The translations under genes and the position numbers were made by a program. A DNA stretch of 64,000 nt from the NCBI RefSeq assembly GCF_017901175.1, contig NZ_CP072793.1:3410001-3474000 (forward strand), in the 5' to 3' direction. Of this stretch, positions 36,220 to 44,676 are shown one piece after another. Each line of letters starts with the position of its first letter. Positions within the stretch are counted from its first letter, which is position 1. The DNA is from Thiothrix unzii. GTDB lineage: Bacteria; Pseudomonadota; Gammaproteobacteria; Thiotrichales; Thiotrichaceae. Below the pieces are notes generated by a model. It saw nothing but the letters and a program-made list of their open reading frames with translations. It made no database searches and was not told the DNA's origin.

Positions 36220-36443
36220 GCCATGTATTCCTGAAAATCATCCAGCGGTGCGTCGAAATCATCAGCGATATGTTTGACCAAACCACGTAGTGAACCGAGC
36301 TTGCGCTTGGCGGGGGGCTTGGTGAGGGCTTGCAGGCGCACCACGGGTTGATTATTGCGGGCGATGATGACCTCCTCCCCGTTCAGAACGCATTGTATGA
36401 GGTGGGAAAGCTGGGTTTTGGCTTCGTGGATGTTGACTTGCAT
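36216..36443 (-). CDS. Phd/YefM-type antitoxin
   Basis: A 75-aa antitoxin: MQVNIHEAKTQLSHLIQCVLNGEEVIIARNNQPVVRLQ is a typical Phd/YefM DNA-binding N-terminal domain. The C-terminal part (LGSLRGLVKHIADDFDAPLDDFQEYMA) matches the toxin-binding tail common to this group. It is coupled to the PIN toxin by a 4-base overlap. TTAGCTAA lies within the short upstream region and could be part of an operator. Confidence 0.9.
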   Translation of the reverse strand: MQVNIHEAKTQLSHLIQCVLNGEEVIIARNNQPVVRLQALTKPPAKRKLGSLRGLVKHIADDFDAPLDDFQEYMA

Positions 36444-36521
36444 GGCTAGTTCCTTGGTTAGTCATAACTTTAGCTAAGCTGTTGGGTGCTGGCAAGTACA
36501 AAGGTCGTTCACATCCAGCCG

Positions 36522-37112
36522 TTAGTCTGCTATTAGCGATTCTGTCCGAAACTCCCCCGCATACCGAAACACCTCACCAAACCACGGATGTGTCAGCCGG
36601 AAATCCATCGCAAACCCGCCCGTATCCAACGCCGTTTCCACAATCGTGGTATGCCCCAACACCAGCCATTCGGGGATCGGGATCAGCACACGCCCCAGCT
36701 TCAGCACCAAATGCCGCCCGCTGTAATGCAGCTTGCCATCCACCACCGACACCGCCATGCGCAAACCCATGAACGGACTGACATACTCAATCACTTCATT
36801 GCCACCCGCGTACACCCAGTGGCTTTTAAACACCACCACCTTGCCATCGGGAAATGTAATCGTGCGTTGCCAGCGTTGGGTATCGCCTTCCATCCACTTT
36901 TCCACCGTGGTCGGGACAGTTTTGCCACGGCGGTTGACCAGCGCACCCAACAGTCGCAAAAAGTGCAGGTAAGGCTGCATCGGCGCGGGGTAGTCAATAT
37001 CCAGCGCACCGACATCGGTGTTCCTGCCCTGTTGGTAATGTGCTTGTAACGCGGGTGGCAGTTGCTGCCATTGCGTACCAAGAGCTTGTTGCATCAAGGG
37101 AATCGCGCTCAT
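36522..37112 (-). CDS. DUF4166 domain protein
   Basis: A 196-aa DUF4166 family protein, function unknown. Residues about 10-190 show the family pattern: ALGTQWQQLPPALQAHY at the start, RTITFPDGKVVVFKSHWV in the middle and MDFRLTHPWFGEVFRYAGEF at the end. No signal peptide or membrane segment. It is the last of three leftward genes (SDR oxidoreductase, DUF2269, DUF4166) with almost no spacing, a set I recognise from other Proteobacteria. Confidence 0.82.
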   Translation of the reverse strand: MSAIPLMQQALGTQWQQLPPALQAHYQQGRNTDVGALDIDYPAPMQPYLHFLRLLGALVNRRGKTVPTTVEKWMEGDTQRWQRTITFPDGKVVVFKSHWVYAGGNEVIEYVSPFMGLRMAVSVVDGKLHYSGRHLVLKLGRVLIPIPEWLVLGHTTIVETALDTGGFAMDFRLTHPWFGEVFRYAGEFRTESLIAD

Positions 37113-37113
37113 A

Positions 37114-37587
37114 TCAATCTCCGAAACTGGTTTTGAATACCATCAAAAACACCACGCCCACCATCGCCACGAAAGCAGGCACACCCAGCCAAAACCACAC
37201 CCGCGCATACCACCAGTATTCGGCAGGCAACGGCGTTTGTGCCATGAGCGCGGCATCGGCAAGGTTACGCATCCGAATTTGTAGCCACACCACCGGCAAC
37301 CAGCACAAGCCCGCGAAAACATACAAGCCCAAACTAAGCGCAATCCACGGCGTAGCCAGCGGCAAACCTAGCAGATACACCATCCACAACCCGCTCAACG
37401 GCTGGAAAATTACCGTCGGTGTGGTGAAAATCCAGTCCGCCAGCACCACATGGCGATTCACCACCGCAATATGCGCCAGATTGCCGCTACGATCCGCCAT
37501 CCACTTGTAAAACGCACTACCCAAACCCGTGCCGAACAGCAACACCATGCTCAAAATGTGTAAGTATTTTAAACTCAGATACAGCAT
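37114..37587 (-). CDS. DUF2269 integral membrane protein
   Basis: A 157-aa DUF2269 family membrane protein with four hydrophobic helices. The N-terminus LYLSLKYLHILSMVLLFGTGLGSAFYKWMADRS and the central TTPTVIFQPLSGLWMVYLLG are characteristic. Function unknown. It overlaps the end of the SDR gene by 13 bases and is one base from the DUF4166 gene, so the three are translationally linked. Confidence 0.85.
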   Translation of the reverse strand: MLYLSLKYLHILSMVLLFGTGLGSAFYKWMADRSGNLAHIAVVNRHVVLADWIFTTPTVIFQPLSGLWMVYLLGLPLATPWIALSLGLYVFAGLCWLPVVWLQIRMRNLADAALMAQTPLPAEYWWYARVWFWLGVPAFVAMVGVVFLMVFKTSFGD

Positions 37588-38414
37588 AAACCCTCCTCCA
37601 CACTCAGCGGCATTCTGCCCAAAAACGCTGCCAGCGGTGTTACGTCGGCGACATTACCGCGTTGCAACATGCGTAAATTATCCGGGTGCAACAGCGGCAT
37701 CACCAACCGCCCGACGTGCGCACTTGCCATGACTGCGGCAAACGGAATCGCCAGCGTCGGGGCAGGGTGTTTACCCGCAGCGCGGCGTAACTGTTGCAAC
37801 CATTCCACGAATGTTAACGGCTGCGCACCCACCACATCCAAGGTACGTTGCGCGGGAAGTGTGTGCAAACACTGCAACACGGTTGCCACCACATCGCTAA
37901 TGTGTACGGGTTGCACCCGGTATTGTCCATCGCCCACCAGCGGAATCAGCGGTAAGTTGGCAAGGCGTTGAAACAAAGCCATGCTTGCCCCGCCTTGCCC
38001 GTAAACCAGCGAAGGGCGCAACACCACCCCTTCCAGCGGCAAGCGGCGCAATACCTCATCTGCTGCGTACTTGCTCAACTGATACGGGGTAAACGCCTGT
38101 GCATCCGCACCCAAGGCGGAAATTTGCACCACGCGACGAATCCCCGCCTGTTCACATGCCCGAAACAACGCTGCTGGGGCGCGGTGATGTAATTTTTCAA
38201 AGGTTTGCCCACGGATTTCGGCAATAATGCCCACGCTATTGATCACCGCATCCACGCCTTGCAAAAAGGGTAGCCATGCCTCTGGCGTTAACAGGGTTTG
38301 CATATCCTGCCCGTTACGGCGCGAAATTGGCGTGACCTGATGTCCCTCAGCGGTTAACGCTTGTGCAAGGTGACGACCGATAAAGCCGCTTGCACCCGTC
38401 AGTAAAATCTTCAT
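37575..38414 (-). CDS. NAD(P)-dependent SDR-family oxidoreductase
   Basis: A 279-aa extended/atypical short-chain dehydrogenase. MKILLTGASGFIGRHLAQALTAEGH is the Rossmann nucleotide motif. The second half reads more like the complex I NDUFA9-like atypical SDRs (VVLRPSLVYGQGGASMALFQRLANLP) and a Tyr-xxx-Lys pair appears in YQLSKYAAD. The substrate is unknown. The start at 38414 is the one that begins the nucleotide-binding strand. First gene of the SDR-DUF2269-DUF4166 set. Confidence 0.85.
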   Translation of the reverse strand: MKILLTGASGFIGRHLAQALTAEGHQVTPISRRNGQDMQTLLTPEAWLPFLQGVDAVINSVGIIAEIRGQTFEKLHHRAPAALFRACEQAGIRRVVQISALGADAQAFTPYQLSKYAADEVLRRLPLEGVVLRPSLVYGQGGASMALFQRLANLPLIPLVGDGQYRVQPVHISDVVATVLQCLHTLPAQRTLDVVGAQPLTFVEWLQQLRRAAGKHPAPTLAIPFAAVMASAHVGRLVMPLLHPDNLRMLQRGNVADVTPLAAFLGRMPLSVEEGLCCI

Positions 38415-38541
38415 CAGGATTCCTTGAAACACAGTTGATTGAGGCTCTAGCGTAAAGCGTTGCGCTGCCCGAAACCTCCGGTTTGATAGAGTTGGAGGTT
38501 ATTTCGTTTAGGAAAAGATCATTTCGGAGTGTTGGCTTGGG

Positions 38542-38649
38542 GGAAGTTCATCGGCACTGTATTTGAAAGAACCGCTCAAGCTGGATTACCTGTGGGCAGG
38601 TTTATGCCTGCTAGGAGCGGTGTATTTTATGTTTCGGGATAGGCTTTAA
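38542..38649 (+). pseudogene. 3' remnant of a DUF486 (DMT-type) membrane protein gene
   Basis: Between the SDR start and the DUF2339 stop there is an open stretch reading SALYLKEPLKLDYLWAGLC followed by LLGAVYFMFRDRL and a stop at 38647. This matches the C-terminal helix of DUF486 membrane proteins. No start codon or N-terminal helices are found upstream (38415-38541 shows nothing recognisable), so only the last 30 or so codons remain. The stop overlaps the end of the DUF2339 gene. Identification is from memory of the family pattern. Confidence 0.55.
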
Positions 38650-41303
38650 TCCGTGCTTTTATCAATTGCCTGCTCCGCCGGAGGCAACGGCGCAAGGTAG
38701 CCAATAAACAGCAGCAGCACCCCAACGCTTAAGAACGAAACAATCCGCGCTACCGTTCCCGAAGCCGCAAAGTCCACCACGAACAGTTTTAACACCACTG
38801 CACCGAGCAAAACTGCCCCAAAGACCCACAGCTTGCGCTTGCCAAGGCGGTTAGCTTGCCATGTCAGAGCCATTCCGCCCAACGTCCAAGCAATCGCGAG
38901 CAAGGTTTGGGTGCTGGGTTGGAGCAGCAAGTCAGGAAACGCCCAGGCCAAACCATTCCAGTGGTGTTGGGCGCGTAAAATCAGCGTATTTGCCCACAAG
39001 AACGCAAGCCCCACGCCGGTGTAACGCAGTAATTGGGTGTTCGAGGGGGAGTGAGCAATTTCCGGGTGTTGATAAAGCTGCCAGCCGAGGTAGGCGATGA
39101 CCAGTGTAACCACATCCAACGGGTTCAACAGCGGAATCCAAGTTGTGGGCGGGGTTGCCCCGTTGTTATGCAAGGACATTAGCACCCACAGCCCTAAGAT
39201 CCCTGCCATTGGGAACGCGACAAAGTGCAATAAACTCGCTGCGTAATCGGGTAGCGGCCAGCGCGTACCACGCAGCAGCCAACCTAGCATTACCACGCCA
39301 ATCAGTGGCAGGCTGGCAATATCCCACGTGCTGCCCACGGCGACTAAGGTTTGTACTTGCACCGATAACTCGTGGCTGAGTAGCGCAAACCCTAACCACA
39401 GCAAAGCGACATGGGTGAAATGCAGCCAACTCGTAAACCAACCGCGTTGTTGCAGCCTAAACGCCGCTAGGTACAAGCTGATAAACGCTGCCGCCCACGC
39501 CAACCATTCCCAGCCAACGGTGATGGAGACGTTATCCCCCAAAACATTAAGTATCGCCAAGCCCACCAACAGCAACGCCATCGGTAGCAGATAAGGTGAT
39601 AGTGACCACAGCTTGAACCGCGCGAGGATGCTCAAACCAATACCAATCACGGTTGCATAGCCCAAGTGCAGTGCGGTGATATGTTGGTGCAGCCTAAAGT
39701 CACCGATTTGCTTTTCAAATAGCAAACTCAGGAACAACCAAGCGGCAAAGAACAGCACCGTCGCAACCGGTTGCTCAAAGTCACGTTTGTCGTCGAAATC
39801 GTCAGACAGCAAGCGACTGGCAATCAGCAGCGCGGCACTGACCAGCACGACTGACAGGAATTCTCCGTTCAAAAATGCACGGCTATCGCTCAGGTCGGGT
39901 GGGGTGAAAGACAAAACTTCCAGCAGTAAGGCGACTAACGAGGCCAATTGCAGCAAGACCGCAAACACCCGCCGCCAAGGTTGCTGCTGACGGATGCTGA
40001 CCCAGAGGATGCCAACGCCTTCCACCGCCCACGCCGTTGCGGTTTTAATGCCATCGACTGCGAACGGGATTGCCAATGTCAGGAACACCACACCGAGAGC
40101 AAGGAACGTTTCCATCAACAATTGTTGTTGCTTACCGAAACGTCGCCATAGCCCAGCGCACATTGCCAAATAAAATAGCCCCATGCCTGCCGCGCTTAGT
40201 GCGATGCCGTATTCAAACTCGCGCACTAAGCTGGTTTGCATCAGGAAACCCAGAATCGGCGTGCCAAATACCAAGGTACTATCCACCTTGTCTTTGAAAT
40301 TGACAGGGGTGCGGGTAGCAAACAGCACCGCAATCGCTAGATAAAACAGGAAGAATAGGATCAAGAACGGCTCAGTCGTGGCAAAATTTTCCGGTTGGTA
40401 ACTAAACCAGCCCCACAGCGAAGCAATCACAAAGGTAAACACAAACCCCAGCAAATTCAGCAATCGCCAGGTTTTGAACCACGCCACCGCGACGATTCCG
40501 GCATTGAGCAGGGCGTAAAAACTGAATAAACCGATGTAGTTATTACTGCCCGTGGAAGTCAGCAACGGTGCGAGAAAACCCCCGGTCGCAGCAAACGCTG
40601 CCAGTGGCAAGCTGTCTTGTTTTACCGCCAACACCGTTGCCGCCACCACGATCAGCAGTAACACCGCAAAGGCCAACAGCGCAGGCACAAGCTGATACAA
40701 ACTAAACGCAGCGAACACGGTGAGGTACAGCAAACCAATGCCGCCCGCTTGTAAAATCAGCCCGTAAGCCCCGCTACGGTTACGCAATTTCCAACCGTAT
40801 CCCAACAGCGCGAACGCCCCTGTCGCCGCACCCAGCAAGCGCAATTCCACAGGCAATAAACCTTGTTCCAGCGAATAACGCATCAGGAACACCACGCCAA
40901 TAAACAGCAAGATAATACCGACCCGGACGAAGGGATTGCCCCCGGTAAGCCAACTCCAAGCCGACGCAAACGCCTTATCCAGCGCGTTGCCTTCTGGCGG
41001 GCGATAAGCAGGCGCGGAGGGAACAGATGCAACAACCGGCGGCACAAGTGGGCGCGACGGTTCAAGCGTTGTTGGCAGCGGCGTGGGTTTGGGTGGGGAA
41101 GCAACGATAGGTGTGGGCGGGCGTTCACTCACGGGCTGCGGTGGTGGAGCAGGGTGGCGTTGGGCTTGTTCCAACTGTTGCACCCGCTGAGACAGGCCGT
41201 AAACCCACGCCAGTAACGCGCCGATTACACCGCCCAGCAACGGGGATTCATCTAACGCCCCCATCAGGAGCGCGGCAGCAATAAAACTGAAGATGACTAA
41301 CAT
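38646..41303 (-). CDS. DUF2339 multi-span membrane protein
   Basis: An 885-aa DUF2339 family membrane protein with over 20 predicted helices. After an N-terminal hydrophobic segment and short coiled coil (YGLSQRVQQLEQAQRH) there is a Pro-rich linker (about residues 50-105), then ALDKAFASAWSWLTGGNPFVRVGIILLFIGVVFLMRY, the family hallmark. Function unknown. The start at 41303 (MLVIFSFIAAALL) has AGG at a proper distance; in-frame ATGs at 41324 and 41396 are possible. No coupled neighbour. Confidence 0.85.
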   Translation of the reverse strand: MLVIFSFIAAALLMGALDESPLLGGVIGALLAWVYGLSQRVQQLEQAQRHPAPPPQPVSERPPTPIVASPPKPTPLPTTLEPSRPLVPPVVASVPSAPAYRPPEGNALDKAFASAWSWLTGGNPFVRVGIILLFIGVVFLMRYSLEQGLLPVELRLLGAATGAFALLGYGWKLRNRSGAYGLILQAGGIGLLYLTVFAAFSLYQLVPALLAFAVLLLIVVAATVLAVKQDSLPLAAFAATGGFLAPLLTSTGSNNYIGLFSFYALLNAGIVAVAWFKTWRLLNLLGFVFTFVIASLWGWFSYQPENFATTEPFLILFFLFYLAIAVLFATRTPVNFKDKVDSTLVFGTPILGFLMQTSLVREFEYGIALSAAGMGLFYLAMCAGLWRRFGKQQQLLMETFLALGVVFLTLAIPFAVDGIKTATAWAVEGVGILWVSIRQQQPWRRVFAVLLQLASLVALLLEVLSFTPPDLSDSRAFLNGEFLSVVLVSAALLIASRLLSDDFDDKRDFEQPVATVLFFAAWLFLSLLFEKQIGDFRLHQHITALHLGYATVIGIGLSILARFKLWSLSPYLLPMALLLVGLAILNVLGDNVSITVGWEWLAWAAAFISLYLAAFRLQQRGWFTSWLHFTHVALLWLGFALLSHELSVQVQTLVAVGSTWDIASLPLIGVVMLGWLLRGTRWPLPDYAASLLHFVAFPMAGILGLWVLMSLHNNGATPPTTWIPLLNPLDVVTLVIAYLGWQLYQHPEIAHSPSNTQLLRYTGVGLAFLWANTLILRAQHHWNGLAWAFPDLLLQPSTQTLLAIAWTLGGMALTWQANRLGKRKLWVFGAVLLGAVVLKLFVVDFAASGTVARIVSFLSVGVLLLFIGYLAPLPPAEQAIDKSTD

Positions 41304-41435
41304 AAGCAACCTATCTGAAAGCATTACTCGCAGTATAGGCGAACAGATTCCGACTGACAGCAAGCAACAAGACAGGTGGCAATAACCGCGCCGCAAGGTA
41401 GCGTATGATGCTACGTGTGCGGTACTTGGTGGGAA

Positions 41436-41855
41436 TCAGAATGGTTGGGCTCGATTTGTCTTCCAATCAATACAGCACGCAATATCCGTTTCACCGAAGT
41501 CATTACCCTTAAACAGCAGCGGTTCGTCATAAGCCACCGCTGCGGCATACGAAAAGCAGTCACCAAAATTGAGTTTGGCGGGATGCCTGCCTTTGCCATA
41601 ACGCTCGTAAGCCTGCCGTGCCAATGTCGCTTGTTCGGGTGTCACCGCAACGGTTTCAATACCTGCTTCCTGCAAAAAGGCATCCAGTTCCGTAACTCCT
41701 GCCTCACCGCGACGGTTCAGGATGACAATGCTGGTTTCCACCACGGATACGGCTGAAATTAGATGTACCGGATCATCGGCAATCGCCTCAATCAAGCGTG
41801 CTGCTTCTGGCTCATTTTCAAGGATGGCAATTAAAACCGACGAATCAATCATCAT
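41436..41855 (-). CDS. VapC-type PIN-domain toxin
   Basis: A 139-aa PIN toxin of the MMIDSSVLIAILENEPEA type (Asp4), with Glu in VSVVETSIVI, Asp in KLNFGDCFSYAAAVA and Asp in LLFKGNDFGETDI. The acidic quartet and the NFGDCFSYA segment mark a well-defined VapC subfamily. It overlaps the antitoxin gene by 4 bases. Confidence 0.93.
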   Translation of the reverse strand: MMIDSSVLIAILENEPEAARLIEAIADDPVHLISAVSVVETSIVILNRRGEAGVTELDAFLQEAGIETVAVTPEQATLARQAYERYGKGRHPAKLNFGDCFSYAAAVAYDEPLLFKGNDFGETDIACCIDWKTNRAQPF

Positions 41856-42118
41856 GCGCTTGGCATCCCGTAATCGTCGTAACCCAGAATCTCATCGGGT
41901 GTGCGGCGGTCAAGCAGAGGCAATGCGGCACAACGCTTGGCAATGGTTAACAAGCGTTCTTTGAGTGCTGTTTGAGAGGTCGTTTGTGCCGTTTCCGTTT
42001 TTTCGGGCATCAGCATGATCACCTTCACCTGCCGATTTTTGCTGATACGCTGGAGCAGATGTGCTGGGATTTCCAGCGTATTGCCTTTTATAAAGGATTC
42101 AAATTCTACTGCGTACAT
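41852..42118 (-). CDS. Antitoxin partner of the PIN toxin
   Basis: An 88-aa protein upstream of and overlapping the toxin by 4 bases. The N-terminal part (EFESFIKGNTLEIPAHLLQRISKNRQVKVIMLMPE) resembles an AbrB/SpoVT- or DUF2281-like small antitoxin domain, and the tail LLDRRTPDEILGYDDYGMPSA is the kind of C-terminal arm that inserts into VapC. Family assignment is approximate; the antitoxin role is inferred from position. Confidence 0.8.
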   Translation of the reverse strand: MYAVEFESFIKGNTLEIPAHLLQRISKNRQVKVIMLMPEKTETAQTTSQTALKERLLTIAKRCAALPLLDRRTPDEILGYDDYGMPSA

Positions 42119-42309
42119 AATCGTTTACCTATCAAGGGTGTCAGATGATGATACTACGCTTGTTGGTTTGCGGCTATCTGCCGCCGCGTTTTGTGCTGTT
42201 CCTGCGTTTTGGCTGTGTGGCGCATCAAGTCCATATTGCCCGCCGCCACGTCGTCGAAGAGCTTGATAGGCTCGTGATCCGTGTGTTTAAAGGTTTGAAA
42301 AACGAGGGA

Positions 42310-42923
42310 TTAGCTTTTCCAGCTTTTTTGGATAGTGTGTTTATCCAGCAAAAAATAGATCCATTCCCGGTCTTCTTTCTGCTTGCGGAATAACCCCAGA
42401 TCTATCAGACCATTGAGTGCTGCCGCCGCTGTGTTGTAGGAACAGCCGAGGTTGTTTTCTACGCCTCTTACCGTAAAACGTTGATGGTGATCATCCTTAG
42501 CGATATTGAATAGTATCCGTTGATTGTCATTCAGTTGGCGATACAGTCCGCTATCCCACAGCCAACGGTCAAACGCCTCAATGTCGCGTCGTATTTTCTG
42601 GTAAGTATCGAGGAATCCCTGAATCGCCCGCACAATAATCCTGCATTGGTAATCAATGAAGTAGGTTAAATCCATGCCATCCGTTTCGCTGTAAAGGTAA
42701 GATTTTCCGTACTGGATCGGGGCTTTTTTCAATACAGACCACGCGCGACCCGCCCATTGCCATCACGGAACGGGTGTTCATACCCGATGGTAAAGTGCAG
42801 GGTAATCGCCTTGATCAGTGTGTGGATGTAGGCATTGCTTTCTGCATAGATAAAACCGCATTTTTGTTTCAAAATATATAAAATTTGAGATAAATAGATA
42901 AGGCGACACGTATGAGCAGCCAC
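42310..42923 (-). pseudogene. Broken fic gene (5' truncation and internal deletion)
   Basis: Two adjacent frames together encode a damaged Fic protein. The upstream piece (42923 to 42729) has HTLIKAITLHFTIGYEHPFRDGNGRVARG, including the AMPylation motif HPFxDGNGRxxR, then a stop. The downstream piece (from 42732) continues LKKAPIQYGKSYLYSETDGMDLTYFIDYQ and a winged-helix C-terminus. In intact relatives some 20 residues (a FYWxMLKxGYWLFEY-like helix) join these parts, so a short deletion with frameshift has occurred. The N-terminal domain is also gone, cut where the divergent nucleotidyltransferase gene begins. Not expected to be functional. Confidence 0.85.
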
Positions 42924-43820
42924 ATCCAGTCACTCCAACAAAAAAAGCTCCTGCCCAGCCCGCCGGATTTTCTTAGCAGTGCCGTGCAGTACGAAGTCAT
43001 CATGGGTTCGGTGGCGTATGGGGTTAGCAACGACAGTTCGGACATGGACATCTACGCCTTTGCGATTCCGCCCAAGACCATGATGTTTCCGCATTTGCGC
43101 GGCGAAATTCCGGGTTTTGACAGCTATTCGGTGCAATTCGAGCAGTACCAGCAGCACCATATCCGCGATGCGGCGGCGTTGGGTGGCAAGGGGCGGGTAT
43201 ATGACGTGACGGTGTTTGCGATTGCCAAGTATTTCCGCCTGCTGACCGAGAATAACCCCAACATTATCGACAGCCTGTATGTGCCGGAAAATTGCGTGCT
43301 GTATGCCTCGCCCATCGGCAAGCTGGTGCGTGAGCGGCGGCAATTGTTTTTGCACAAGGGCTGCTGGGCGAAGTTCAAGGGTTATGCCTACGGGCAGATG
43401 CACAAAATTCGTACCAAACAGCCGGAGGGCAAGCGCAAGGCGTTGACGGAGCAATTCGGTTATGACGTGAAATTTGCCTACCATGTGGTGCGCTTGTTAG
43501 GTGAGGTTGAGCAATTGCTGATGCATCAGGACATGGATTTGCAGCGCGATGCCGAGCAGATGAAAGCGATCCGCCGGGGTGAATGGACGTTGCCGCAACT
43601 GGAAGATTACTTTGCCCGCAAGGAAGCCGATCTGGAACGGGTATATCTCGCCAGCCGCTTGCCGAATGCGCCGGATACGGATGCCATCCGCCAATTGCTG
43701 ACGGATTGTCTGGAACAGCATTTCGGCTCGATCAGTGAGGCGGTGAGCCGTCCGCACGCGGCGAAGCGGGCGTTGGAGGAGATTGGGCAGGTGTTGCAGC
43801 GGTATCAGGGGAAGGTGTAA
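42912..43820 (+). CDS. Nucleotidyltransferase (RlaP/COG3541-like), first of two
   Basis: A 302-aa protein of the DNA polymerase beta-type nucleotidyltransferase superfamily. The motif is IMGSVAYGVSNDSSDMDIYAFAIPP (about residues 30-55), i.e. GS-x(n)-DxD, with a following YDVTVFAIAKYFRLLTENNPNIIDSLY segment seen in proteins like the phage T4 RlaP group. Length and layout fit that group; substrate unknown. It directly precedes a second nucleotidyltransferase with no gap. The start lies 12 bases inside the broken, divergent fic remnant. Confidence 0.82.
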   Translation: MSSHIQSLQQKKLLPSPPDFLSSAVQYEVIMGSVAYGVSNDSSDMDIYAFAIPPKTMMFPHLRGEIPGFDSYSVQFEQYQQHHIRDAAALGGKGRVYDVTVFAIAKYFRLLTENNPNIIDSLYVPENCVLYASPIGKLVRERRQLFLHKGCWAKFKGYAYGQMHKIRTKQPEGKRKALTEQFGYDVKFAYHVVRLLGEVEQLLMHQDMDLQRDAEQMKAIRRGEWTLPQLEDYFARKEADLERVYLASRLPNAPDTDAIRQLLTDCLEQHFGSISEAVSRPHAAKRALEEIGQVLQRYQGKV

Positions 43821-44603
43821 ATGCAGGAACGGATTAATACCAGCATCCGCGCGGAAGTGTTGGGCAAGCTGGAGGCGCTGGCTCGCCAGCATCAGGTGAC
43901 GATTATTAGCGCGATTGAAAGCGGCAGCCGTTCGTGGGGCTTTCCTTCGCCGGACAGCGATTACGACGTGCGTTTTGTGTATGCCCATGCGCCGGAGTGG
44001 TACATCCAGCTTGACCCGGAACGCGATGTGATCGAATTGCCCGTCAATGCGGTGCTGGATATTGGCGGCTGGGATGTGCGTAAGGCGATGACACTCGCTA
44101 ACAGCGGCAACAGCGTGATTCAGGAATGGCTGATTTCACCGCTGGTTTACCGCGAAGACCCGCAACGGGCGGCAGTGCTGCGCGAGATGGTCGAACGTAC
44201 TTTCAACGCCAAGGCGACTTTCCACCATTACAGCGCGATGGCGCACAACATGATTGCTGCGCTGGATGCGCCGGACATCAAGCTGAAGCGGTTCTTTTAC
44301 ATCAGCCGTGCCACCCTGAGTGCGTTGTGGGTGATGCGCGAACACACGATGCCTACCGTGGTGTTCCCGGACTTGTTGCAGGCATTGACGGATGATACGG
44401 CGGTGTTGGAGGCGTTTCAGCGGCAGATTCGGGACAAGGCGACCAAAACCGAAGTGGAAACGGGGGCGGTTGATCCGTTGTGTATGGCGTTTGTGCGGGC
44501 GGCGTATCGGGAAGTGATGGCGGCGGATGTGGATAAACTACCGCCGCGTCGGTGGGCGTTGGGGAATGGAGATTTGCGGGAGTTTTTGATGATTGGTATT
44601 TAA
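43821..44603 (+). CDS. Nucleotidyltransferase (RlaP/COG3541-like), second of two
   Basis: A 260-aa nucleotidyltransferase-superfamily protein. IISAIESGSRSWGFPSPDSDYDVRFVYAHAPEWYI (about residues 29-63) is the GS-DxD catalytic signature; IELPVNAVLDIGGWDVRKAMTLANSGNSVIQEWLISP is a second block typical of this family. It starts at the base after the stop of the first nucleotidyltransferase, so the two are co-translated. The proteins are clearly different subfamilies rather than a recent duplication. Biological role not established; such genes are found with RNA repair or in accessory regions. Confidence 0.82.
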   Translation: MQERINTSIRAEVLGKLEALARQHQVTIISAIESGSRSWGFPSPDSDYDVRFVYAHAPEWYIQLDPERDVIELPVNAVLDIGGWDVRKAMTLANSGNSVIQEWLISPLVYREDPQRAAVLREMVERTFNAKATFHHYSAMAHNMIAALDAPDIKLKRFFYISRATLSALWVMREHTMPTVVFPDLLQALTDDTAVLEAFQRQIRDKATKTEVETGAVDPLCMAFVRAAYREVMAADVDKLPPRRWALGNGDLREFLMIGI

Positions 44604-44676
44604 TCGACCTGCTCTGGTTATTAACAGATTTCAATCAGCATCCAGTAGAATACTGAAAACGCTGTAGGGGTAGAAT

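Noticed and set aside
42145-42393. Open frame on the plus strand beside the vapBC pair (82 codons)
   Set aside because: Overlaps the end of the fic remnant on the other strand, has no ribosome site of note and no recognisable protein pattern.
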